From positions 1-10,011 of the forward strand of contig JBFJVZ010000305.1 of the NCBI GenBank assembly GCA_041623895.1: DNA of 10,011 nucleotides, given 5' to 3'. Shown in pieces: positions 1 through 6,814 of the stretch. A program made the translations under genes and the position numbers. Origin of the DNA: JBFJVZ01 sp041623895. Lineage in GTDB: Bacteria; Planctomycetota; Planctomycetia; Pirellulales; Pirellulaceae. The notes beneath the pieces were generated by a model. It made no database searches and was not told the origin of the DNA. It was given only the letters and a program-made list of their open reading frames with translations. Numbering within the stretch: position 1 is the first letter of the stretch; every line of letters starts with the position of its first letter.

Positions 1-1797
1 GCAAAGCTCCGGCTGCTTGCGAAGGATGTCGGCAAGCTGGAAGCCGTCCATCTCGGGCATCATCCCATCGATCAACGCCAATTTGTAAGGTTGCCCCTTC
101 GCCACCGCATCTTTCATTTCCTGTAGCCCTTCAGCTCCGCTATCGGCCAGCACGGGCTTCATCTTCCAAGTCTTCAGGATTTCGTCCAGGATGAAGCGAT
201 TGGTCTTGTTGTCGTCAACGACCAGCACCGGCATGTCCGCCAGCGATTCAATTTTTGCTAGTTGTGGAACGGCTTCACTTGCCAGCGAGAACACCGAGGT
301 GAAGTGAAACGTGGTACCAACGCCCTTTTCACTTTCCGCCCAGATTCGTCCGTTCATCAGTCTCACCAGTTGGGAGCAGATCGCCAGGCCCAGCCCAGTG
401 CCTCCAAATCGCCGTGTGGTCGAGGCATCTTCCTGGGTAAACGGGGTAAAGATCGAATCCAATTTATCAGCGTCGATGCCAATTCCAGTATCGCGTACCG
501 AACACAACAGGGTCACCTTTTCGTCTGAGCGTGACTGCTGCTCGATATTGATCACGATTTCGCCTTGCTCGGTAAATTTGATCGCGTTACCGGCTAAGTT
601 GACAATCACCTGTGACAACCGACCGGGATCACCGATCAAACTGTCCGGCACTTCCGGATCGATGCGGCAAAGGATCTCCAAGTCCTTTTCAGCTGCGCGG
701 AAAGTCAAGGTTTGTACGGTTCGCTCGATCGAATCGCGAAGATCAAAACGAAGCGATTCCAATTCCAGCTTGCCCGCCTCGATCTTCGAGAAGTCGAGTA
801 TGTCGTTGAGGAGTCCGAGCAAAGAATTAGCGGATTGTTTGACGATTCTTGAATACTCCTGCTGCTGGTCATTCATTTCGGTACCGGCAAGCAGGTCGGT
901 CATGCCGATGATGCCGTTCATCGGTGTGCGGATTTCGTGACTCATGTTCGCCAGGAATTCGCTTTTCGATCTGGTAGCCGCTTCGGCGGCGTTCTTGGCA
1001 ATCAGCAAGTCGCGGGCTGCGCGTTCGCGCTCGACAAGATTGGCGCGCAAGACGGCAATGATGGAAGCCGAGGCCAGGCCGATGGTCACGACGACCGACA
1101 AGAAACCGATCGCCAACAGGCGTGCGCGAGAGATTGCCTTGACCCAGTCCTCCGCTGGGAAGTCCACACCCAGCACGGCGTCGATGTTACCGTCTTGGTC
1201 TTTCATGGGTACATACGCGCTGACCCAGGTGCCCCAACGGTCGGAGTAGATTTCGTCATCGAAGGCAGCGACGCCACTGTACGCACGCGTAATCGCTGCA
1301 TCCTGCTCATCCCAAATCTCACCGATCTCGGTGCGGCTCTCCCGCTTGCCCTCGTAAACACCGTCGTGGTCATAGTCTGTTTCGGAGTCAACGATCAATG
1401 CATTACCATCGGGATGCTCCCGGAACGTATAGATGTCCGCGACCGCGGGGTTGATCTTTAGCCAGCGGATCTGTTTGTCGATCATCTTCAAATACAAGGG
1501 GTCGTCCGACTCCGTTTCGAAAGTAATCCGCTGATGGCCCAGCGAACGCAATTCTTCAGCGTACGTCGGCGCCAATCCTTCGATGCGCTTTCGCAAACGG
1601 TCTCTTTCACGCTTGCCCGCTGCCTCGACGAGAAACCAACCTGGAACCAACAGCACGGGCAGGGCGATCCAAGCGATGATCAACGTGCGACTGTTTCGCT
1701 GCGTTCGTCTTAACCAGAAAGTGATGGCGGTTAGCGCAGAGACGCAGACAGCCACGAAGATGAAGTAGTCGATCTGAGGAGCAATGAGTTCGCGCAT
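1..1797 (-). CDS. Membrane hybrid sensor histidine kinase, C-terminus beyond the window
   Basis: The reading frame is open from the ATG at 1797 to base 1, giving 599 codons with no stop. It encodes a membrane hybrid kinase that should autophosphorylate on a histidine and pass the phosphate to its own receiver domain. Two hydrophobic segments (about residues 10-29 and 38-57) are followed by a sensor region of about 165 residues. That region contains DIYTFR, WGTWVSAYVPM (from 188) and VLGVDFPAEDW, and resembles a Cache/PAS-type fold. A third membrane segment lies at about 227-250. The kinase core shows the H box SHEIRTPMNG with His287, an N box with Asn404, the G1 box DTGIGI at 436 and the G2 box GGTGLGLAI at 465. 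The receiver has acidic Asp528 and Asp529 and phosphoacceptor Asp577 in LIDGMMPEMDG. A further receiver or HPt domain may follow outside the window. This is the only ATG after an upstream in-frame stop at 1843-1845, although no strong ribosome binding site precedes it. The ligand is unknown. Confidence 0.93.
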   Translation of the reverse strand, partial: MRELIAPQIDYFIFVAVCVSALTAITFWLRRTQRNSRTLIIAWIALPVLLVPGWFLVEAAGKRERDRLRKRIEGLAPTYAEELRSLGHQRITFETESDDPLYLKMIDKQIRWLKINPAVADIYTFREHPDGNALIVDSETDYDHDGVYEGKRESRTEIGEIWDEQDAAITRAYSGVAAFDDEIYSDRWGTWVSAYVPMKDQDGNIDAVLGVDFPAEDWVKAISRARLLAIGFLSVVVTIGLASASIIAVLRANLVERERAARDLLIAKNAAEAATRSKSEFLANMSHEIRTPMNGIIGMTDLLAGTEMNDQQQEYSRIVKQSANSLLGLLNDILDFSKIEAGKLELESLRFDLRDSIERTVQTLTFRAAEKDLEILCRIDPEVPDSLIGDPGRLSQVIVNLAGNAIKFTEQGEIVINIEQQSRSDEKVTLLCSVRDTGIGIDADKLDSIFTPFTQEDASTTRRFGGTGLGLAICSQLVRLMNGRIWAESEKGVGTTFHFTSVFSLASEAVPQLAKIESLADMPVLVVDDNKTNRFILDEILKTWKMKPVLADSGAEGLQEMKDAVAKGQPYKLALIDGMMPEMDGFQLADILRKQPELC

Positions 1798-1896
1798 CTG
1801 ATTCGCTGCGTTGCCCCTTGGATGAACTCGCGGCAGTCTGCGTTACCGCTAGGCTCTACATTGTATCAAGTAAGACACGAGAATTCCCGATGGCGG

Positions 1897-4800
1897 CTAA
1901 AACGGCAGCGAGCCACGGAAACGTTGTCCGAATTGAACCAGATCGTTGGTATCCACATCATTGTCACCCTCGGCGTCAAACAGCGGATTGAACCCGGGAT
2001 CGAGTACATTCTTGCGGAAAGTTGCGCCAAAACCGACCAAGTCACTCGTGTCCGCGTCACGATCACCATCCTGGTCCGAAAAGAAACGAAAGAAGCGGTC
2101 GGCAGCCTGATCGCCAATCACGTAGTCACCCAGCATGTTGGGTCCGCCGCCAGCGACAGCCACTTGCGTGTGGTCGATCGTCAATTGATAGTTGCCATCG
2201 ACCAACGAGTTACCGCCATTGGGACGATTGATCACCAGGTTGCCATTGTCGCCAAAGGTCAACACGCTGACCGTTTTTCCTTGAGCGCTGACCGACGAAT
2301 TGACCATCAACGTATCCAGGATTTGGTCGGTCCCCCGCTGCTTGATCTGAAAGGCGGACGTCGGCACGGAGACTTCACGTTCAAAAGTGACGATGACTTC
2401 TGTCAAGCTTGACCGCTGTGCGTCACCTCCATTGATGGTCACATTCTCCACCGTCGGCGGCTGGGCAATGGTGATTCGATAGTCTTCGACTTCACCATCG
2501 ATTGCCCAGCCGGTAGTAGCGAGATTGCCGGCAGAGCTGACCCGCACGCGGGCGAACGTAGGGCCGGCAACCGCATCCGAATTGACTGTGAAGTTGTAGG
2601 TTCGAAAACCTCCATCCATCACCAGCACATTGTCCAAGATCTGTTCGTCCGTCTGCCAAATGCCGTCGCCGTCGAAGTCAATCCAAGCGTCAGCGCGAGC
2701 CGTGGCTGCGTTGCCCAGCGAAATATTGACAGCCGCCAGAGAAGCTCCCACCGCGATGGCCCCGAACATCACCCCATCTTCATCGATCCCATCCCCATCC
2801 GCGCTGGCCGTGGGTTGACCGTCGCTTTCAGCGTCGCGCGCGAAACCCAATGTTGGTCCAACCGCCAAATGCCTGGCGCCGTCGTCGGCGTAAGTGACCG
2901 GATAGGGAGCGGGCGCATCTCCGTAATCGCCGATCGAGTCGCCCGTGACGGCTCGGTACGTTGTGCCGACACGAATTTCGTCGATCTCGTGCGTGTTGTT
3001 GGGGCCATTCACTTTGGCAAACGAGATGCGATCAAATGCGAAATCGCCAATCAACGTCGCGGTTGGTTGCGCGGGTTGGCCGCCAAGGCTGGGATTGCGA
3101 AAGACCTGTAAAGTATCGTTGTCGCCGCTGCCGAAGATGAACTTCAAAACATACAAGTTAACATTGCTGTTCAAGGCCCCCAGCGTCTGTCGCGTGCTGC
3201 TGTTGAAATCCGATTCCACCACCAACTCAGCGCCGTTGTAACCGACAAAGGCGACGCGGTTTCCATCGCCCTCTTCCGGTGCGAAGTCGGCGCGCTGGAT
3301 TTCGAGCGCGTAAAAACCAAAATGATCGATGGCCTTCTGCAAGAATGAGACGTACAGTTCCGTCCCATCTTTTCCAATCAACGGCTTCACGTGTCCATAC
3401 CCGACTTCGCTAACCACCCGGTCTTCCAAATAGGCCGCGAATCGTCCGTCAGGGGCCGTATCCAGACGGCGGCGAATCCGCCCATGGTTGGCGGGTAACT
3501 GCCGGCCGCGATTACCCTCGGTAAACAAGTTTCCATAAACAAGACTGCCGGCGGCGGTTTCGCTTGCACCGAACTGCCTCGTCCAGATATTGTCAAATCC
3601 AAAGGATCCTTCTCCATACGCCCCGAACAAGTCGCCCGGCGCGTACTGAAATCCTTCATACGCCAGCAGCTCGGGATCAATGGGGTCCGCCGCTACGTCC
3701 CCAAACGTGATTCGCTGACCCGCCATGTGATGCGGCGTTTGTCCCCCGCCGCTGCCCCAGTTGGGCGAGTAACCGTAGACCAGCCAGCCGCTGCCCAACG
3801 CACCGTTGCCCGTATCCCAAATGATCGACGGGTGAGTGGCGATTTGGCGACCTTGCAATGGGATCGACCAGGCGGGCACAACGTTGGTGTGATTGGACCA
3901 ATGGATGCCGTCGGCGGAGTATGCCAGGTAAACACCACTATCGGCAGCGAAACTTTTGTAATACTCCGTCCAATCATTGACGCCGTAGGTCATCACAAAT
4001 CGTTTGAGATGGACCGAGTAAGTGACGTGCGGGTTGATCGCGTCACCTGCTCCACCCGGCGCCGTAACGAGCGGTGTCTCTAAACCACCGAGACCCGGTT
4101 GCGAAAAGCTGCCTTGATAATACTTTTGCCAAGCGCTGCCGGTGGGCGTACCTTGTGACAAATCCGCTCGGGCCAACGCGATTTGGACCCCGCGGCCATT
4201 CAGGTTGGAATGATCCGTGTAGTACATGTACAAGTAGCGGCCGGTGGGTCCCGCCAGAACGGAACATTCACCGGCACCTTGCGCGGGGCTGCCGTTGGTA
4301 TCCTTGGGTAACGAACTGGTGATCACGCGACCCAGTTTTGTGAATGTGATTCCGCCGTCGGTTGATACCGCCGCGGCAATGCTGGCGTAAAAGCCAGGAA
4401 TGCCACCCGGGATCGGCGGCATGTTCTCCTGATCTTCGGCGTGATAGAAGACGTACAGACTGCCATCATTGGCCCAGTGATGGCCGCAAATCCAGGCGCC
4501 GCCATTGTCGTAGCTGCCGGCGCCGCCTGCGCCCAGCACCAGCGTTGCCGAGTTAAGATTCTGGATGTCCGGACCTTGCAACAGGTAACTGCGATTTCCA
4601 GCCGCCGTGAACATTCGCAGATTCTGACCACGCGCAATGACAGGCATCGACATGTCGGGAAAGTAACTCAAGCCCAGCTGGCCATTGGCAAGCAAGATTT
4701 CACGATTACCAACGGTCAGGGGAAACTGTTCGTTGACCGGAATCAACCCGGCATCGAAATCGATATCGGTTTGTCCCGCCGGTACGGTGAAGGTGACTGA

Positions 4801-5145
4801 CCAATCGGCCGGGTCAAAGTCGCTGTCAATAGAATCATCGCCTGCGTTCGGTAGCGTCAGCCGGGTGTTGACAGGCGGCGTCACAATCATTTGGTAGCTG
4901 ACATCGGACAACAGTTGATCAATGTTGTATTGGCCGCCCGAATCGGAAACAGCGCCACCGCGATAGGATCCGCCTTCAAAGACTCGAATCACCGCGCCTG
5001 CGATCGGTTGCTCGATGGGCCCAAGCAAACCATCGCCGTCTGCATCACCCCAAACTGTTCCCTGCACCGACACCGCCAGCAGCCGACGGTCTTCAAGGAG
5101 CTCGCTGCGAAGGCGTCGTCGCCTCAGGCGATCGCGTTTGCTCAT
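1897..5145 (-). CDS. Large modular secreted protein: SdrD_B-like, beta-propeller, LamG-like, GEVED, dockerin-like tail
   Basis: This encodes a predicted extracellular protein of 1082 residues. The frame is open upstream to 5271, but I choose the ATG at 5145: it sits behind GAGGA with a 5-base spacer, and the protein then begins with a basic stretch and LEDRRLLA (residues 17-24), the N-terminal motif common in giant planctomycete secreted proteins. Modules in order: an SdrD_B/Cna-B-like domain (about 25-136, with GTVWGDADGDG); a sialidase or GH43-like beta-propeller (about 143-483) with an Asp-box-like STDGGITF at 261-268 and SADGIHW at 410-416; a LamG/concanavalin-like domain (about 493-731) starting near LLAYEGFQYAPG and ending DEIRVGTTY; a GEVED domain (about 738-893) with DYGDAP and the signature GEVEDY at 884-889; an Ig-like region (about 896-1003); and a dockerin-like tail (about 1020-1082) with two calcium loops, DQDGDRDADTSD and DAEGDNDVDTND. 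It probably binds or cleaves glycans outside the cell, but I cannot identify the catalytic residues. The next gene starts 99 bases downstream. Confidence 0.88.
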   Translation of the reverse strand: MSKRDRLRRRRLRSELLEDRRLLAVSVQGTVWGDADGDGLLGPIEQPIAGAVIRVFEGGSYRGGAVSDSGGQYNIDQLLSDVSYQMIVTPPVNTRLTLPNAGDDSIDSDFDPADWSVTFTVPAGQTDIDFDAGLIPVNEQFPLTVGNREILLANGQLGLSYFPDMSMPVIARGQNLRMFTAAGNRSYLLQGPDIQNLNSATLVLGAGGAGSYDNGGAWICGHHWANDGSLYVFYHAEDQENMPPIPGGIPGFYASIAAAVSTDGGITFTKLGRVITSSLPKDTNGSPAQGAGECSVLAGPTGRYLYMYYTDHSNLNGRGVQIALARADLSQGTPTGSAWQKYYQGSFSQPGLGGLETPLVTAPGGAGDAINPHVTYSVHLKRFVMTYGVNDWTEYYKSFAADSGVYLAYSADGIHWSNHTNVVPAWSIPLQGRQIATHPSIIWDTGNGALGSGWLVYGYSPNWGSGGGQTPHHMAGQRITFGDVAADPIDPELLAYEGFQYAPGDLFGAYGEGSFGFDNIWTRQFGASETAAGSLVYGNLFTEGNRGRQLPANHGRIRRRLDTAPDGRFAAYLEDRVVSEVGYGHVKPLIGKDGTELYVSFLQKAIDHFGFYALEIQRADFAPEEGDGNRVAFVGYNGAELVVESDFNSSTRQTLGALNSNVNLYVLKFIFGSGDNDTLQVFRNPSLGGQPAQPTATLIGDFAFDRISFAKVNGPNNTHEIDEIRVGTTYRAVTGDSIGDYGDAPAPYPVTYADDGARHLAVGPTLGFARDAESDGQPTASADGDGIDEDGVMFGAIAVGASLAAVNISLGNAATARADAWIDFDGDGIWQTDEQILDNVLVMDGGFRTYNFTVNSDAVAGPTFARVRVSSAGNLATTGWAIDGEVEDYRITIAQPPTVENVTINGGDAQRSSLTEVIVTFEREVSVPTSAFQIKQRGTDQILDTLMVNSSVSAQGKTVSVLTFGDNGNLVINRPNGGNSLVDGNYQLTIDHTQVAVAGGGPNMLGDYVIGDQAADRFFRFFSDQDGDRDADTSDLVGFGATFRKNVLDPGFNPLFDAEGDNDVDTNDLVQFGQRFRGSLPF

Positions 5146-5150
5146 GGCTT

Positions 5151-5155
5151 TCCTC
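5151..5155 (-). promoter_or_regulatory. Ribosome binding site fixing the start of the modular secreted protein
   Basis: On the minus strand this reads GAGGA, five bases before the ATG at 5145. It is the best Shine-Dalgarno match near any possible start of this frame. It argues against the ATG at 5271, which would add 42 residues lacking any export-signal character and would place coding sequence over the inverted repeat at 5250-5264. Confidence 0.65.
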
Positions 5156-5246
5156 GTGGGGCGGCTTTGTGCCATCGACGTTGGCACCATGCGAAGCCAA
5201 GAATCAGGGGCTAAGAACTGCTGCGGCGGGCGGCAACACGGCGGAT

Positions 5247-5275
5247 AATTTACACACCGTGTAAGCAGCATTCAA
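5247..5275 (-). promoter_or_regulatory. Candidate sigma-70-like promoter for the secreted protein gene
   Basis: On the minus strand TTGAAT (5270-5275) and TAAATT (5247-5252) are separated by exactly 17 bases. Each matches four of six positions of the bacterial -35 and -10 consensus. The location, about 100 bases upstream of the start codon and after the stop of the DUF1501 gene, suits a separate promoter. The match is weak, and planctomycete promoters are poorly defined, so this remains a candidate. Confidence 0.3.
5250..5264. promoter_or_regulatory. Perfect 6-3-6 inverted repeat, candidate operator
   Basis: TTACAC and GTGTAA are perfect inverted copies separated by three bases (ACC on the plus strand). 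The 15-base site overlaps the -10 box and spacer of the promoter candidate at 5247-5275. Dyads of this size in that position are typical binding sites for dimeric repressors, and one bound there would block RNA polymerase. No regulator gene lies in the window, so the cognate protein is unknown. Confidence 0.4.
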
Positions 5276-5290
5276 AGGAACGTCCCAGGA

Positions 5291-6730
5291 TCACGCGATA
5301 ATCTCGTTGATCACTTCGCCTTCGACATCCGTCAGCCGGAAATCGCGACCGTTGTGTCGGTAGGTCAGTTGCTTGTGGTCCATGCCCAACAGATGCAGGA
5401 TCGTGGCATGCAGATCGTGCAAATTCACCCGCTTTTCGGCTGCCTTATGGCCGATCTCGTCGGTGGCGCCAAACGAGGTGCCGGCTTGGGTGCCCCCTCC
5501 GGCAAACCAATAAACCATGGCGTGGGGGTTGTGATCGCGTCCCGGCTTTGCCGCCTTTTGCGCGATTGGCAAACGACCGAACTCGCCGCCCCAGATGACC
5601 AGTGTGGAATCGAGTAAGCCACGTTGTGCCAAATCGGCCAGCAAGGCGGCTACCGGTTTGTCCGTTTCGCCGGCGAATTGTGAATGGTTGCCTTGAATGT
5701 CATTGTGACCATCCCAGGAACGCTGGTTCTCCGTGCCGCCGGAATAGATTTGCACAAACCGCACGCCGCGTTCCACCATCCGCCGCGCGATCAAACATTG
5801 GCGGGCAAAATGCGCGCAGCGATCGTCGTCCAATCCATACAAGGTTTGGATGTGCTGAGATTCGTCGTCGACGTCCAAGGCCTCCGGCGCGGCAGCTTGC
5901 ATCCGGTAGGCGAGTTCAAAACTCTCGATCCTGGCGGCGAGTTCTTTCTCCGCCGAATTGGCTTCATAGTGTTGTTTGTTCAGCCGGGCCAGCAAGTCCA
6001 GCTGCGCGCGCTGCTGAGTTTCGTTCAGTTCGGCGGGCGGCTTGAGATTGTCAATCGGATCACCCGTGGGTTTCAGCCATGTGCCTTGATAGACGCTGGG
6101 CAAAAAACCGGCGCCCCAATTCAGCGAGTATCCTTTCGGCAAACCGCGTCCTTTCGGATCCGACATTACCACAAAGGCCGGCAGGTCGCGGCTCTCGCTG
6201 CCCAGTCCGTAGGTGGCCCAAGAACCAACGCATGGATAACCCATTTGCGTGAACCCCGTGTTGGCCATGAACAAGGCGGGACTGTGGTTGTTACTCTTGG
6301 CGTACGCGGAGTGGACGAACGCCATCTTGTCGACATGCTGGGACAAGTGCGGAAACAGATCGGAAACCCATTTGCCCGACTCGCCGTACTGCGCGAACTT
6401 GAACGGCGATTTCATCAACGGTCCGACGGCGCCGGAAAAGAAACCGGTGAACTTATCAAAGCCTTCCAGTTCCTTACCGTCACGCTTTTCGAGCTCCGGT
6501 TTGTAGTCCCAGGTATCAACGTGGCTGGGTCCACCATTGATGAACAACCAAATCACGGCTTTGGCTTTGGCCGGGAAGTGCGATTTTCGCGGCGCCAACG
6601 GATCGATCGCGGGGGTCTCCCCGGCCGCAAGCAGACCTTCGCCGGCAAGCAGTGATGAAAGCCCTAAAATTCCGGCGCCGGCACCGGAACGAGCGAGTAG
6701 TTGACGGCGGTTGTAAGCTGGGATGTTCAT
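5291..6730 (-). CDS. DUF1501 family exported protein (alkaline phosphatase/sulfatase superfamily)
   Basis: This encodes a 479-residue member of the DUF1501 family, which belongs to the alkaline-phosphatase/sulfatase-like superfamily; its substrate is unknown. The N-terminus has a twin-arginine-like leader, NRRQLL (Arg8-Arg9), followed by a small-residue hydrophobic stretch at about 14-30, so Tat export is likely. Family motifs are NGGPSHVDTWD (65-75), PCVGSW (166-171), DPKGRGLPKGY (191-201), RRMVERGVRFVQIY (316-329), WDGHND (339-344), GGEFGRLP (381-388), GRDHNP (397-402) and LHDLHATILHLLGMDH (437-452). Length and C-terminus look complete. I choose the ATG at 6730; the frame extends to a TTG at 6790, but those 20 residues would push the Tat motif inward. 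The nearest Shine-Dalgarno match (GGAG) is about 15 bases from this ATG, which is long. It follows the DUF1549/DUF1553 gene by 84 bases, a pairing seen repeatedly in planctomycetes and suggesting joint expression and function. Confidence 0.93.
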   Translation of the reverse strand: MNIPAYNRRQLLARSGAGAGILGLSSLLAGEGLLAAGETPAIDPLAPRKSHFPAKAKAVIWLFINGGPSHVDTWDYKPELEKRDGKELEGFDKFTGFFSGAVGPLMKSPFKFAQYGESGKWVSDLFPHLSQHVDKMAFVHSAYAKSNNHSPALFMANTGFTQMGYPCVGSWATYGLGSESRDLPAFVVMSDPKGRGLPKGYSLNWGAGFLPSVYQGTWLKPTGDPIDNLKPPAELNETQQRAQLDLLARLNKQHYEANSAEKELAARIESFELAYRMQAAAPEALDVDDESQHIQTLYGLDDDRCAHFARQCLIARRMVERGVRFVQIYSGGTENQRSWDGHNDIQGNHSQFAGETDKPVAALLADLAQRGLLDSTLVIWGGEFGRLPIAQKAAKPGRDHNPHAMVYWFAGGGTQAGTSFGATDEIGHKAAEKRVNLHDLHATILHLLGMDHKQLTYRHNGRDFRLTDVEGEVINEIIA

Positions 6731-6744
6731 TGTTGCTGCAAAAA

Positions 6745-6814
6745 TCTCCGTAAGTCGTCGCACACTGCCTGGGCGAGCGCTTTCATTCAACGCGCGGCCG
6801 CGGAGAAACGACTT
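6745..6814. repeat. Two interleaved inverted repeats in the intergenic leader of the DUF1501 gene
   Basis: AAGTCGT at 6752-6758 has a perfect inverted copy, ACGACTT, at 6808-6814. TCTCCG at 6745-6750 has a perfect inverted copy, CGGAGA, at 6801-6806. The order is A-B-A'-B', so in RNA the two stems interleave: they are either mutually exclusive or form a pseudoknot. In the transcript the second copy of CGGAGA is followed by five U residues and holds the GGAG nearest the DUF1501 start. A 10-base palindrome, CGCGGCCGCG, lies at 6793-6802. Repeats of 6-7 bases in such a span could easily arise by chance. Confidence 0.3.

Noticed and set aside
311..940. A 209-codon plus-strand open frame over the kinase catalytic region
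   Set aside because: The minus strand here encodes the H, N, G1 and G2 boxes of the histidine kinase, so the plus-strand frame is a shadow.
1827..1852. Possible hairpin between the secreted protein gene and the kinase gene (arms 1830-1835 and 1844-1849)
   Set aside because: The six-pair stem includes one G-U pair and is not followed by a U run, so it does not qualify as an intrinsic terminator.
1822..2412. A 196-codon plus-strand open frame over the end of the secreted protein gene
   Set aside because: It is antisense to the dockerin-like and Ig-like coding region, has no recognisable domain, and overlaps the sense gene's well-supported C-terminus.
5684..6655. A 323-codon open frame on the plus strand opposite the DUF1501 gene
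   Set aside because: It lies wholly antisense to a gene with clear family motifs, and its translation shows no recognisable domain. Codon bias of the real gene explains the lack of stops.
6788..6790. TTG as start codon of the DUF1501 protein
   Set aside because: It would place 20 extra residues before the Tat-like leader. The ATG at 6730 puts the twin arginines at residues 8-9, as expected for the family.
6793..6802. Palindrome CGCGGCCGCG as a regulatory site
   Set aside because: It has no loop, is a simple GC-rich palindrome, and nothing around it suggests a binding site.
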